A stretch of 64,000 nucleotides of DNA from Novosphingobium sp. G106 (lineage in GTDB: Bacteria > Pseudomonadota > Alphaproteobacteria > Sphingomonadales > Sphingomonadaceae): NCBI RefSeq assembly GCF_019075875.1, contig NZ_JAHOOZ010000004.1:207061-271060 (forward strand), written 5' to 3'. Under the pieces are notes generated by a model that was not told the DNA's origin, searched no databases, and saw nothing but the letters and a program-made list of their open reading frames with translations. Shown piece after piece: positions 17,775 to 25,816 of this stretch (position 1 is its first letter; the number at the start of each line of letters is the position of its first letter). Made by a program: the position numbers and the translations under genes.

Positions 17775-18251
17775 TCAAGCTAATACCTCGAATGCGCGAT
17801 ATATTTCGCCGGAATAGAAACGACGACATCTCGTACATGTTTCCACCTGCGCTCCGCTTCTCACGCTGATTAACTTGTCTAAATGAACGACAGCGGCGGG
17901 TTTAAACCCTTCGAACCTCTTTTGACTTCCCGCCTGTCGACGATTCGCCTGCGAGGCCGATTGCGTCGTAAAATCCGAGTCCACCGCATAAGCCGTCTTA
18001 CCAAGAATGCCGCGGAGAGACAGTCTCGAGAAGCTAATCTGGGTCCCATTCTCCATGGCAACGCAGAAACTTAACGTTGGGTTGAGTTCGGCATTGACCT
18101 TACTCGCGGCAGCGGTTGAAAGGTAACTCCGCAGCAGGCCGCAAACGGATTCAGCCATCTTGCGGAAAGCAGACTTCCCAAATGCAAACAGCTTTCGGTG
18201 AAGCAATATATTTTGCGAATACTCGATGATATTCTGTTTGAACCATTCCAT
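17775..18251 (-). CDS. Hypothetical protein in low-GC island
   Basis: 158-codon frame starting MEWFKQNIIEYSQNILLHR. The N-terminal 40 residues look helical and mixed-charge; later parts are basic with paired cysteines (CTRCRRF near the end). No family is recognised and the ribosome site is weak. Base composition is lower in G+C than its neighbours, suggesting separate origin. It could be a real foreign gene or a chance frame. Confidence 0.35.
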   Translation of the reverse strand: MEWFKQNIIEYSQNILLHRKLFAFGKSAFRKMAESVCGLLRSYLSTAAASKVNAELNPTLSFCVAMENGTQISFSRLSLRGILGKTAYAVDSDFTTQSASQANRRQAGSQKRFEGFKPAAVVHLDKLISVRSGAQVETCTRCRRFYSGEIYRAFEVLA

Positions 18252-18559
18252 GTCTTAAATTACCAATCCGCGATCTTTGGAATCTGTGAGTAATCAGGGA
18301 GAACGTCATTCACATGTTTTAGAAGAAATGCAGCCGACGCAAATTGGCGCGCCCAAGGTAGTATTACAATTCTTTGACGTTAATGCCGGACAAGCGACAT
18401 GACCGCTGGCGTTTGCTTATCCTTTGCACAGCCTTCAGCTCCCTTGCTCCCCAATAAAACTTGCTGAGCAGTCGCACCAGATCGTCAGGTGCACTCCCTT
18501 CGACGCATCGAGCAAGCTGCCATATCCCTTGACGGTTTCAGGATCGCGGGGTCAGACGC

Positions 18560-18790
18560 CTGCGCGCGGATCGGGATCAAAATCTCGACCTACAGCTTTC
18601 CCCCTTAGAAGCGGCGGAGGGCGATCCCATCATCACCGATAAGATCACGGGAGTAAAAACTAGCCGCGTCGAAATCGATCAGGCTCTCAAATTGGTTGAG
18701 CCTGGCGCCGAGCTAGCGGTGTGGAAACTCGATCGCTTCGGCCGCCCTATGCTTTCGGGCATGAACACCGTGATCGACATGCACAAGTGA
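18560..18790 (+). pseudogene. Truncated serine resolvase/invertase (TnpR-type) remnant
   Basis: The frame ending at TGA 18790 reads RDQNLDLQ, then IITDKITGVKTSR, then GAELAVWKLDRFGR, the successive hallmarks of Tn3-type resolvase N-terminal domains (DQNLDLQ, DKxSGxKxxR, VVWKLDRLGR). The catalytic-serine segment (YARVS) is deleted or shifted at the front, and the protein stops after FGRPMLSGMNTVIDMHK, losing the DNA-binding half. It is a dead fragment 56 bp before czcD. It marks a former Tn3-family transposon boundary. Confidence 0.8.
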
Positions 18791-18846
18791 GGAATTAAAT
18801 TTCGGCCCCTGACCGGAGGAATGCGGAAATATTACGAGGAAAATCC

Positions 18847-19824
18847 ATGCCTTCCAATCACGACCACGCGCACGAGAAAGACAGTGACCATGAGCACGCA
18901 GGCCATAACCACGGGAAGGGCGGGCACCATCATCATGCCGCACCTGAAGGCTTCGATGCCGCCTTCGCGATAGGCTCGGCGCTCAACGCCGTCTTCGTTG
19001 CCGGCGAGATAGTTTTTGGTTTGATAGCGCATTCAGTCGCCCTGCTGGCCGATGCGGCGCATAATATGGGCGACGTGCTGGGACTGTTGCTCGCATGGTG
19101 GGCTACTTGGCTGGGCCGACTTCGGCCAACGAAGAGCCGCACTTATGGCTTTGGCCGCAGCTCCATCCTCGCCTCCTTAACCAATGCAGTCGTGTTGCTC
19201 GTCGGCGTCGGCGGGATAACCTTTGAGGCTATTCGTCGTTTGTGGGAAGGCGTTCCTCCGGGGGATGTTGCGGGTAAGACCGTGATGATCGTCGCTGCCG
19301 TCGGTATTCTCGTGAATGGCGTCACCGCTTGGCTGTTCGCCCGCGGGCGCAAGGGCGATTTGAACGTTCGTGGCGCATTCCTGCACATGGCTGCCGATGC
19401 CATGGTCTCGGTCGGGGTCGTCGCTTCGGGCTTTGTGATCCTGCTTACAGGGTGGGCCTGGGTCGATCCGGTAGTCAGCTTATTGATCGCGGCGCTGATC
19501 CTTTATTCTACTTGGAGCTTGCTGCAGAGTAGCCTTGACCTGGCCCTCGATAAGGTACCCGAACGCGTCGATGTCGAAGAGGTGCTGGGCTATCTGAAGG
19601 GATTGACAGGTGTAACGGAAGTTCATGATCTGCATATCTGGCCATTGAGCACGACGGAAACGGCGTTGACGGCTCACCTTGTCCGGCCCGGCGCAGGCAC
19701 TGACGATCACTTTACCCAGGGCGTCTGCGAAGCGCTCCAAGAAAGGTTCGCCATTGGGCATGCGACATTCCAAATTGAGGAAATGTCACATGCCTGCGGC
19801 CTTGCGCCGGCCCATGTGGTTTAA
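18847..19824 (+). CDS. czcD: CDF-family cation efflux protein (CzcD-like)
   Basis: 325-residue inner-membrane Zn/Cd/Co-proton antiporter. A His-rich cytoplasmic N-terminus (HDHAHEKDSDHEHAGHNHG and HHHH) precedes six helices. Helix II has the metal-site motif HSVALLADAAHNMGDVLG and helix V AFLHMAADAMVSVGVV (HxxxD and DxxxD type sites of Zn-type CDFs). A soluble C-terminal domain ends the protein (EVHDLHIWPL). Length and layout match CzcD/ZitB. It stands alone after decayed DNA, with AGGAAA upstream of the ATG. Confidence 0.94.
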   Translation: MPSNHDHAHEKDSDHEHAGHNHGKGGHHHHAAPEGFDAAFAIGSALNAVFVAGEIVFGLIAHSVALLADAAHNMGDVLGLLLAWWATWLGRLRPTKSRTYGFGRSSILASLTNAVVLLVGVGGITFEAIRRLWEGVPPGDVAGKTVMIVAAVGILVNGVTAWLFARGRKGDLNVRGAFLHMAADAMVSVGVVASGFVILLTGWAWVDPVVSLLIAALILYSTWSLLQSSLDLALDKVPERVDVEEVLGYLKGLTGVTEVHDLHIWPLSTTETALTAHLVRPGAGTDDHFTQGVCEALQERFAIGHATFQIEEMSHACGLAPAHVV

Positions 19825-19912
19825 TCGTCGAGTTCAATTCGAAGCGCGACTTCCGTTCCGATGTTTCAGCATTGCCTGTGAATGGGGCGAGCTCCACCCA
19901 CGGGGCTGTAAA

Positions 19913-20410
19913 TCACGCTCTATGCCGCGATGCCTTCTCCGCAAAGACTTCAAGTAGTGTCCTAAAGCCGAGGCATCTGTGCGGAGTGCTGTTGAGCTGG
20001 ACGCAGATTGCTTGGATCACGCTGCCATCCATGACCGCAATGTCCGTATCGGATGGTAAGGACAGACAAGGCAACTTGCGCAAGATCTCGTGCGAAAGTT
20101 TGATGCCTTGCCGTTCGGCAAGATGCTCACTGATCAGGGTCGGGCCGAGATCGTGATAGTGCTCGCGCACCAGGTTGAGCACCTGGAGCCAAAACGCATC
20201 GCCGAAATCCCGGTTGCTCCGCCGTCCGCGCTTCCAGGAAATCAGCGCCTCGGGACCGTCGGCGCGCAGCCGATCAAGTAGCCGGTAAGCCTGGCGACGA
20301 CACACGCCGAGCAACATCGCTGCGTCTTCGATCCTCAGTTCGCCACGCTCGAAACGACGCAGCCTATCGTATCGTGAAAGCTCGCCGTGGCTCATCGCCA
20401 CCACCGACAT
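19913..20410 (-). pseudogene. Mosaic transposase remnant (ISNCY-like head, IS30-like tail)
   Basis: From the ATG at 20410 (AGGAGG upstream) the product starts with two helix-turn-helix segments (YDRLRRFERGELRIEDAAML, CRRQAYRLLDRL) and ISWKRGRRSNR, as in ISNCY-family transposases (usually over 400 residues), up to HEILRK. It then switches to an unrelated tail, CVQLNSTPHRCLGFRTLLEVFAE, which resembles the C-terminus of IS30-family transposases. The DDE core is missing. This looks like a deletion that fused two insertion sequences. Two 17-bp end-like repeats lie just upstream. Confidence 0.65.
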
Positions 20411-20473
20411 ATGCGCCTCCTCCCAGCCAGGAGGAGGACCATGCCACCGAGACCGCGAGACGTCCCAGCGGTG

Positions 20474-20513
20474 TGACATCTCTAAGTTGCGGGGAGTGAC
20501 ATATCTAAATTGC
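20474..20513. repeat. Paired 17-bp repeats at an insertion-sequence end
   Basis: TGACATCTCTAAGTTGC (20474-20490) and TGACATATCTAAATTGC (20497-20513) differ at two positions and are 23 bp apart. They sit directly before the truncated transposase, where the terminal transposase-binding repeats of its parent element would be. Confidence 0.6.
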
Positions 20514-20620
20514 GCTTACATCGACTTAGGATGATAACAAAGATTATGTTAAATCAATATGTTATCGTTGCATTCTAATGGCATTTCATGCTCATCGCAA
20601 TGACGTCTGCGACCGCGCGA

Positions 20621-20785
20621 TCACGTGCTTTGCTCACCAATCGCCAACAGTCGGTCTGCTGAGCCCACCGGATCGGCCTGGAGATAAGTCGCTAGTTTGA
20701 TCAAGGTCGGTGCGTCCAACGACTCAAAGAACGATACGAGGAATTTGCGCGCATCCTCCGGCGTGTTGATCTGAGACTGATCCAT
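20621..20785 (-). CDS. Small conserved-looking hypothetical protein (54 residues)
   Basis: ATG at 20785 with GGGAGA about seven bases upstream; product begins MDQSQINTPEDARKFLVSFF and continues as amphipathic helices (SLDAPTLIKLATYLQADPVG). The composition looks coding and the start signal is good. It lies 60 bp downstream of the RES toxin on the same strand, so it could be a third member of that operon. No family recognised. Confidence 0.5.
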   Translation of the reverse strand: MDQSQINTPEDARKFLVSFFESLDAPTLIKLATYLQADPVGSADRLLAIGEQST

Positions 20786-20845
20786 GGCATATCTCCCTTG
20801 CGGTGCTTGCGCATAGTCTGCGAGCCAGCCTTGGCAGGCGCAGAG

Positions 20846-21283
20846 CTAGAAACTCAATCGAGGATCGAGCTGGAATGCTTCGTCGCTTCGAACGACAACA
20901 CGCGTCATGTCCGGATGCCGGACATTTATAAGCGCGTTCCATTCCTGCGGCACGACCACGCTGCGCACCAGCATCACTAGCGCGTCACTCGCCTTGAGAA
21001 AAGTGTCACCAGCAACCAGACACTCGGCCTGGTCCGTCGGGCTCGGCTCGAGCCGGTGAATAGGCGCGTCTTCGGGAATGTCTATGGTGAGCAGCCGGAG
21101 GTCGTCGGGCAAAAGTTCGCGAGGCAGATCGAGGTGGACCAGGATCTCCAGCACAGCGAGACTGGGCGTGGCAGCGGTATAGACCATGGGGAGCCCTACG
21201 GAGTTCCATCTCCCGCCCCACAGCCTAGCGCCTTCGCCGTCCAATGCGACGTGGGCACTCTTGCATAATCGGTATACGATCAC
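20846..21283 (-). CDS. RES-domain toxin (NAD+ phosphorylase family)
   Basis: 145-residue RES protein: MIVYRLCKSAHV, GARLWGGRWNSVGLPMVYTA (Arg/Gly-rich core of the family) and SLAVLEILVHLD follow the family order. The conserved Arg, Tyr, Glu and a Ser near VRSDEAF needed for NAD+ breakdown are present. Such toxins deplete NAD+ and are neutralised by Xre/MbcA/ParS antitoxins. The upstream antitoxin gene overlaps by 4 bp, giving a typical antitoxin-first operon on the minus strand. Length is standard. Confidence 0.93.
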   Translation of the reverse strand: MIVYRLCKSAHVALDGEGARLWGGRWNSVGLPMVYTAATPSLAVLEILVHLDLPRELLPDDLRLLTIDIPEDAPIHRLEPSPTDQAECLVAGDTFLKASDALVMLVRSVVVPQEWNALINVRHPDMTRVVVRSDEAFQLDPRLSF

Positions 21284-21714
21284 GCAGCGATGCCGTGCGC
21301 GATCCGTCCCAGCAGAGCTTCAACGGCGCGTGCACCGCGATCGGTATCGGCCATGGCAAGGGGTGTTTCACCATCGAGCGCTCGGCTTTCGCGAGTCAGC
21401 CAGATATGGGCCTTCTCAGCATCACCGAACGTGTCTTCAGCGGCTGCCACGACAGCCACGAGCCGGAGCAGTCGGTCGGATTCATCCTGTTCCAAGCGCT
21501 GCTCATTCCTCTGGCGGCGCTTGAAAGTGCGAAGATTTAGCACCTTAGGATCCAGCGCGTTGAAGGTTAGCTTGGCCGAGGCGAGGAAATGATCGACTGC
21601 CTGTGTGGGAACACCGCGGCGGATAAGCCTCACGATATCGCGATCGTTGTGCAGCGGGCCTGTGAACATTTCACCGCCGAGCAGTTCTTGAATCCGTGCT
21701 ACCGCCGTCATCAT
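21280..21714 (-). CDS. Xre/MbcA/ParS-family antitoxin
   Basis: 144 residues. The N-terminal part (ELLGGEMFTGPLHNDRDIVRLIRRGVPTQAVDHFL) and the helical C-terminal DUF2384 toxin-binding domain (AEDTFGDAEKAHIWLTRESRALDGETPLAMADTDRGARAVEALLGRIAHG) match antitoxins paired with RES toxins. It precedes the RES gene with an ATGA-type overlap. A perfect inverted repeat at 21724-21754 lies directly upstream and is the likely autoregulatory operator. Confidence 0.92.
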   Translation of the reverse strand: MMTAVARIQELLGGEMFTGPLHNDRDIVRLIRRGVPTQAVDHFLASAKLTFNALDPKVLNLRTFKRRQRNEQRLEQDESDRLLRLVAVVAAAEDTFGDAEKAHIWLTRESRALDGETPLAMADTDRGARAVEALLGRIAHGIAA

Positions 21715-21723
21715 TCAATTCCT

Positions 21724-21754
21724 ACATTATGCCGAATTAAGATCGGCATAATGT
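21724..21754 (-). promoter_or_regulatory. Operator of the RES/Xre toxin-antitoxin operon
   Basis: ACATTATGCCGA (21724-21735) and its exact complement TCGGCATAATGT (21743-21754) flank a 7-bp A/T-rich spacer. The repeat ends 10 bp before the antitoxin start, where antitoxin binding would block transcription. Confidence 0.8.
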
Positions 21755-21988
21755 CATATAGGGTAGCCTGCCCCTCACAGCAAGGCCGAGGCAGCATCGG
21801 CCTCGGTTCCACCCTCAGTCGGTCCATCCCGCAGAGAATTGCGTCCTCGAATTCCGCGTCGCACCGCCATCTCACGCATGAACATTATTCAGATGGGCAG
21901 GTAGAAGCAATTTTCGAGAAGATTATTCACTTTGGCTGCTTCAAAGATTGTGCAACCAATGCGGGATAACAAAGGGAGAGTAGCCAAG

Positions 21989-22420
21989 GTGTATCATCGC
22001 ATCCTGCTGGCCTACAATGGCTTCGCCGACAGCACTTTCGCCGCTCGTCACGCGGCCGAGCTCGCTAGATTTACCGACGCCCAGCTCCATATCCTCGGCT
22101 TGACCGCGACGGAAACAGCCATCCAACTTGCTGAGGCCGGCGGCACGACCCATCTGCTCGAGGAGAAACGCAAGACGATCACGCAAACGGTCGATGCGGC
22201 AGCCGAGGTGCTGACGGACCGCGGCTTGAATGTAACGGCAGCTTACCGCGAGGGTGACCCTGCCACCGAGATCGTTTCCTACGCCTACCAGATAGAGGCG
22301 GATCTGTGCGTATTGGCCCATGCGGACAAACGATCGCTGGCAAGATGGATCCAGTCTGCAGCCGGTATTCGCCTACTAGCCCACCTGCCATGCAGCCTGC
22401 TCATTCCCCGATCAGAATAG
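21989..22420 (+). CDS. Universal stress protein (UspA family)
   Basis: 143 residues starting YHRILLAYNGF, the usual Usp beta-strand opening, with a Rossmann-like fold and the ending LAHLPCSLLIPR seen in UspA proteins. The GTG at 21989 follows GGGAGAG by eight bases and gives the standard family start; an ATG at 21959 is possible. ATP-binding glycine motif is only partly kept, so nucleotide binding is uncertain. Role is presumably stress tolerance; on plasmids such genes often accompany metal resistance. Confidence 0.87.
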   Translation: MYHRILLAYNGFADSTFAARHAAELARFTDAQLHILGLTATETAIQLAEAGGTTHLLEEKRKTITQTVDAAAEVLTDRGLNVTAAYREGDPATEIVSYAYQIEADLCVLAHADKRSLARWIQSAAGIRLLAHLPCSLLIPRSE

Positions 22421-22439
22421 CGGAAGGCAGAACCGCTCG

Positions 22440-22739
22440 TTAGAATCGCTGCAGGCGTTCGTATTTATCGCGGTAGTGCTGCGAGCGGGTGATTCTGAGG
22501 CCGTCCAGGCCCGAGCGCTCTACACCGCGTTGCCACGAAGCGAACTCCTCGAGTGTCAGGTCATACCACTGGCAGGCTTCGTCGATTGTCAGAAGCCCGC
22601 CGTCCACCGCAGCGACGACTTCTGCTTTGCGACGCACCACCCATCGAGCTGTATTGGGCGGCGGAAGAGTTGCTAGCGATAGCGGTTCACCGAGCGGACC
22701 GATAACGACCGATGGACGAATTTTCTGATTTTCGCGCAT
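22440..22739 (-). CDS. sciP: DUF1153/SciP-like regulator
   Basis: 99 residues matching DUF1153, the family of SciP, a helix-turn-helix protein that represses CtrA-activated promoters in Caulobacter G1 cells. Diagnostic segments are LPPPNTARWVVRRKAEVVAAV (about 25-45) and GLLTIDEACQWYDLTLEEFASW (about 48-69). Length agrees with chromosomal SciP (about 93). It stands alone, facing the stress-protein gene tail to tail. A mobile copy may adjust host cell-cycle or flagellar genes; it could also control plasmid genes. Confidence 0.9.
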   Translation of the reverse strand: MRENQKIRPSVVIGPLGEPLSLATLPPPNTARWVVRRKAEVVAAVDGGLLTIDEACQWYDLTLEEFASWQRGVERSGLDGLRITRSQHYRDKYERLQRF

Positions 22740-22932
22740 GGCGTCCTCCCCGGCAGGAGCGGACAGCTAGACCATGCTGTATTAAGGCGAGGTTAGAGAG
22801 GTGCGTCGGCATCGCTCCCTCGCCGTTCAGGCCAAAGAGGACTGGAGCGCAGTCGTGATGCTGGTTCCTATTGTGTCCGGAATCCGCCTACATATTTCGG
22901 ACAGCTAAAGCGGTGCTATTTGGGAAAAGTGG

Positions 22933-23169
22933 ATGTCCGACGAGCCGAACATCACCATTACGGGAGACGGCTCCCGCCGCCCGATGGACGTGGACCCAGC
23001 CACCGAGCTGGAAGCATGCCCCTTCTGTGCCTCAACCAACGTGGGCTTTTACGAGCACGTCTACGCCCAGCTCTTTGCCGTGATGTGCAAGCTATGCGGC
23101 GCCGAAGGGCCACGCCGCGCCTCGCACGAAGAGGCCGTTAAACTGTGGAACCGGCGGACAAGGATCTGA
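22933..23169 (+). CDS. Lar-like zinc-knuckle protein
   Basis: 78 residues with a CPFC...CKLCG zinc ribbon (about 29-56) followed by ASHEEAVKLWNRR, the pattern of the Lar restriction-alleviation family. Lar of the Rac prophage reduces EcoKI restriction, and relatives are common on phages and plasmids, often of unproven function. The ATG has AAAG upstream only. On a conjugative element an anti-restriction role would make sense but is inferred. Confidence 0.72.
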   Translation: MSDEPNITITGDGSRRPMDVDPATELEACPFCASTNVGFYEHVYAQLFAVMCKLCGAEGPRRASHEEAVKLWNRRTRI

Positions 23170-23226
23170 ACGTCGGCTAGCGGCCCGCGCTATGCGGGCG
23201 CAGCTCCACCTGCTAGAATTCCGAGG

Positions 23227-23424
23227 ATGACCGCGGAGAGTCGATACGCTGGCGTCAGTGCCTTCGAGCGGCTGGAAGCAGCGGGCCTCCGAGCGGATTT
23301 TGACGCCGCGGCCCATTCACGTAGTCGCAGCGAGATGGTTCGGCTGCTCGGCGAAGTCGAATGGGCGGAGGCGAGTTGGTTCGTCGACACGATCATCGCA
23401 AATCCAAGGCGCTACGGGTATTAG
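23227..23424 (+). CDS. Small hypothetical protein
   Basis: 65 residues, helical, with a plausible GAGG just before the ATG. Contains AFERLEAAGLRADFDAAAH and ends in a helix EVEWAEASWFVDTIIANP. No known domain recognised. It lies between the Lar-like and MucR-like genes on the same strand. Confidence 0.5.
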   Translation: MTAESRYAGVSAFERLEAAGLRADFDAAAHSRSRSEMVRLLGEVEWAEASWFVDTIIANPRRYGY

Positions 23425-23702
23425 GGCGCTAGCCCGGTATTCACTTTGGCCGATCACGGCTCGCCAGAAAATGGCTGAATTCCTCATATTGCTGCTTCTG
23501 CCTGGCCTAAACTGGCCGATGTCATGGCCGATGTTCGGGTTGCGCCGCTAAAGGGCGAAGGTCACTTTCACCGCATTTCGCTGCGTGCCATCGTGGTCTC
23601 GTCGCGTCCAGCTACCGCCACGTAGAAAACCGGTATTCCCATGCGGCCTTGTGGCAACTAGTGCGCCAAGCCTGGGGCGCAGGTATAACAAGGATAAGTC
23701 GC

Positions 23703-24179
23703 ATGTCGGACGCCATCGAAGCCGAAAACACACTCATCACGCTCACCGCCGACATCGTCGCGGCGCATGTCCAGAACAACAGCGTCGCCGTGGCCGATCT
23801 CCCTCGCCTGATCGAAAACGTACATGGCGCCCTGGCCGGTCTGGGCACCGCGCCGACACCGGCCGCGGAACCGCTCGTCCCGGCCGTCTCGATCCGCGCT
23901 TCGGTCAAGCCCGACCACATCGTTTGCCTGGAAGACGGCAAGAAGCTCAAGATGCTCAAGCGGCACCTTATGACCCGCTATCAGATGACGCCGGCGGACT
24001 ATCGCGCGAAATGGGGCCTGCCGGCGGATTATCCGATGGTCGCGCCCGATTATGCCGAAAAGCGCCGAACGCTCGCCAAGTCGATCGGCCTGGGCCGGAA
24101 GCCTGGCAGCAAGGTACTGCCTAAATCCGCGATGAAGGCCCAAGCGCCGAAAGAGAGCGAAACGACGCCGGCGATCTGA
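23703..24179 (+). CDS. mucR: MucR/Ros-family zinc-finger regulator
   Basis: 158-residue transcription factor of the alphaproteobacterial MucR/Ros type. A helical oligomerisation N-terminus (LTADIVAAHVQNNSVAVADL) is followed by the DNA-binding part VCLEDGKKLKMLKRHLMTRYQMTPADYRAKWGLPADYPMVAPDYAEKR. The zinc-site residues follow a C-x(n)-H pattern with only one Cys (VCLEDG) visible, as in many MucR variants. MucR proteins are H-NS-like silencers of AT-rich and horizontally acquired genes and regulate cell-cycle genes with SciP. Here it may keep plasmid genes quiet. It is closely flanked by the SciP-like gene. Confidence 0.93.
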   Translation: MSDAIEAENTLITLTADIVAAHVQNNSVAVADLPRLIENVHGALAGLGTAPTPAAEPLVPAVSIRASVKPDHIVCLEDGKKLKMLKRHLMTRYQMTPADYRAKWGLPADYPMVAPDYAEKRRTLAKSIGLGRKPGSKVLPKSAMKAQAPKESETTPAI

Positions 24180-24235
24180 GAGCGGCGCGGTTATGAGAGG
24201 AGTGATGCCTGGCACGGCCGCTCCGCTCCCTTTTT

Positions 24236-24472
24236 TTACGCAGCAGCGCAAGGGCGGTCGCTCAATTCAGCTTTTCGGAATATGGTCCAAAAGTCAGTCG
24301 CCGCATCGCCGGACCTCCGCAAAGTGAAGAGATAGGTCGATTCCTGCCAAAGGTCCGCCTCTTCAAGGCAGGCATCCCTGGCAACATTGAGGGCTGAGGC
24401 GCAATTGGCGTCCTGGAATTCGACGGCGAGGGCATTTCTTGCAGCGGTCGATACGAGCCTGAAAGTCGGCAT
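24236..24472 (-). CDS. Hypothetical protein
   Basis: 78 residues from the ATG at 24472, which has GGGAG nine bases upstream. The sequence starts MPTFRLVSTAARNALAVEF and contains an acidic helix (ARDACLEEADLWQESTYLFTL). Composition is that of a folded small alpha/beta protein. I do not recognise the family. It converges with mucR. Confidence 0.55.
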   Translation of the reverse strand: MPTFRLVSTAARNALAVEFQDANCASALNVARDACLEEADLWQESTYLFTLRRSGDAATDFWTIFRKAELSDRPCAAA

Positions 24473-24593
24473 TGTCGCAACTCCCAACTAGGGCAGCTGC
24501 GTTAGCTCCTTCCTGCTGCCCGCTAACCGGACTGGCTCCGGATGACCGGTTAACGCCGCAAGTTTTCGCGCGGTTCCCGAGGATACTGCTCCC

Positions 24594-25472
24594 TCAGTGC
24601 ACCGTCGAGCCGGCCTCGCGCCCCAACTCAAGATTGGTCGCTACATCGACAAGCCAGCGCGTAGCGCCGACGGTCCGTTCCCAGGCGAAGCCGTACTGGC
24701 TGGCGTAGTATCGCGCCTCGTCTTCACCGCCTGGCCGGTAGAACTCGGGCATTGCGTGGGAGGTTCTACCGGATGCCAGTAGCTTCGGTACGTGCGCGTT
24801 GCTCTCCAACGCCCGCCTCACAACAATCCGCCCTGCGTTGCTGTCACCCTCTTTACGAAATACCATCAAAGCCCGAGTGTAATCGAGGAAGGTGCTGGAT
24901 TCATCGCGAAGGTCGCGAAGTAGCTGCTCCGCTCCGCGGTCATCTTCGACCCACAACAGCCACGCCAGTAACTGATAGCGCAGGCCTTGATTGTCGTTCG
25001 GATTGAGAATGAGCATGTCGCGCAAATGCGCGATGGCATGAGGCTGGTCGCCGGCATACCAGAGGTGTTCTGCGAGCGCATACCTTGCCCGCATGTATGA
25101 GCGCGTTTCGAGAACCGCCCAGAAACTGCCGCGATTGGCGTTGAAGGCTCGTTCGCCGATCGCAAGCTCAGCAGCGAGAACTGCACGTTCGAGCATTTCG
25201 CGGCGCACATCATCCGCAAGCGAGCGCAACGTCGCGAGAAGAAGCCAAGCATCCGCACAAAAAGGCGACAGTGAAAGTGCCTGGCGCGCGAGAGCGATGC
25301 GCTGACGGCGATCCGGATGCTCCCAGGCGTCGTAGATCAGCTGCTGGGCTCGCGACAATAGACCGGGGTCGAACCCCTGCTCTTTCTGGGAAGCCAGGTG
25401 CCGCAGGGCGGCAGTGTCGGGAAACGATCCCAGATCAGCACCTGATTTGGGCGATTTCTTAAAACCAACCAT
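24594..25472 (-). CDS. TPR-containing ST7-like protein
   Basis: 292 residues from the ATG at 25472. The protein has tetratricopeptide-type helical repeats: RAQQLIYDAWEHPDRRQRIALARQALSLSP, then SYMRARYALAEHLWYAGDQPHAIAHLRDMLILNPNDNQGLRYQLLAWLL. The order and the NPNDNQGLRYxLLAWLL motif match bacterial relatives of the ST7 (suppressor of tumorigenicity 7) family. No catalytic residue is expected; TPR proteins are protein-binding scaffolds. It stands alone on the minus strand. Function unknown. Confidence 0.75.
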   Translation of the reverse strand: MVGFKKSPKSGADLGSFPDTAALRHLASQKEQGFDPGLLSRAQQLIYDAWEHPDRRQRIALARQALSLSPFCADAWLLLATLRSLADDVRREMLERAVLAAELAIGERAFNANRGSFWAVLETRSYMRARYALAEHLWYAGDQPHAIAHLRDMLILNPNDNQGLRYQLLAWLLWVEDDRGAEQLLRDLRDESSTFLDYTRALMVFRKEGDSNAGRIVVRRALESNAHVPKLLASGRTSHAMPEFYRPGGEDEARYYASQYGFAWERTVGATRWLVDVATNLELGREAGSTVH

Positions 25473-25763
25473 GACCCGCGCTCTCAAATCTAATTACGAT
25501 ACCTGCCCGTTGCATGATCAAGGTACCGCTCGCCCACGGCCTCCTTCGGCGAATGTTGTCGCCTGCGCGGGCAACACCTGTAGCTTGAAGGAAGCGCGGG
25601 CCCATAATACCAAATCGCCATGCTCGAGCCTGCATAGCGTTGGTGTCGCAGCGGTGGAACCCGAGCACCTATGATTATGCCGCATCGCGGGCCACATCGT
25701 AATGTGTACCATTTCGCCATAAACGTGGCATAAAACGATGAATGTGGCACAAATTTGATTTCA

Positions 25764-25792
25764 TTGCATGATGGGACAAATGGTGTTACACT
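25764..25792 (+). promoter_or_regulatory. Predicted promoter of the VapBC-type operon
   Basis: TTGCAT (25764-25769) and TACACT (25787-25792) with exactly 17 bp between them, 25 bp before the antitoxin start. Upstream the motif TGGCAtAAA/TGGCACAAA occurs twice (25726-25755), a possible operator. Confidence 0.45.
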
Positions 25793-25816
25793 TCCGGCAT
25801 CGTCCAGGAGTCCTCC

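Larger units (their letters stand above)
17432..18846. other. Decayed, lower-GC stretch between ZIP and CDF genes
   Basis: About 1.4 kb with visibly lower G+C around 17.75-18.42 kb and no intact recognised gene. It contains one uncertain minus-strand ORF (17775-18251) and a truncated serine resolvase (18560-18790). The short plus-strand frames at 17443-17783 have no coding character that I recognise. This looks like old mobile-element debris dividing two metal-gene blocks. Confidence 0.6.

Noticed and set aside
17443..17783. Short plus-strand frames after the ZIP gene
   Set aside because: No ribosome site, family or coding character.
24178..24238. Terminator after the MucR gene
   Set aside because: There is a seven-T run, but the only stem (GAGCGGC/GCCGCTC) has a long loop and is not adjacent to it.
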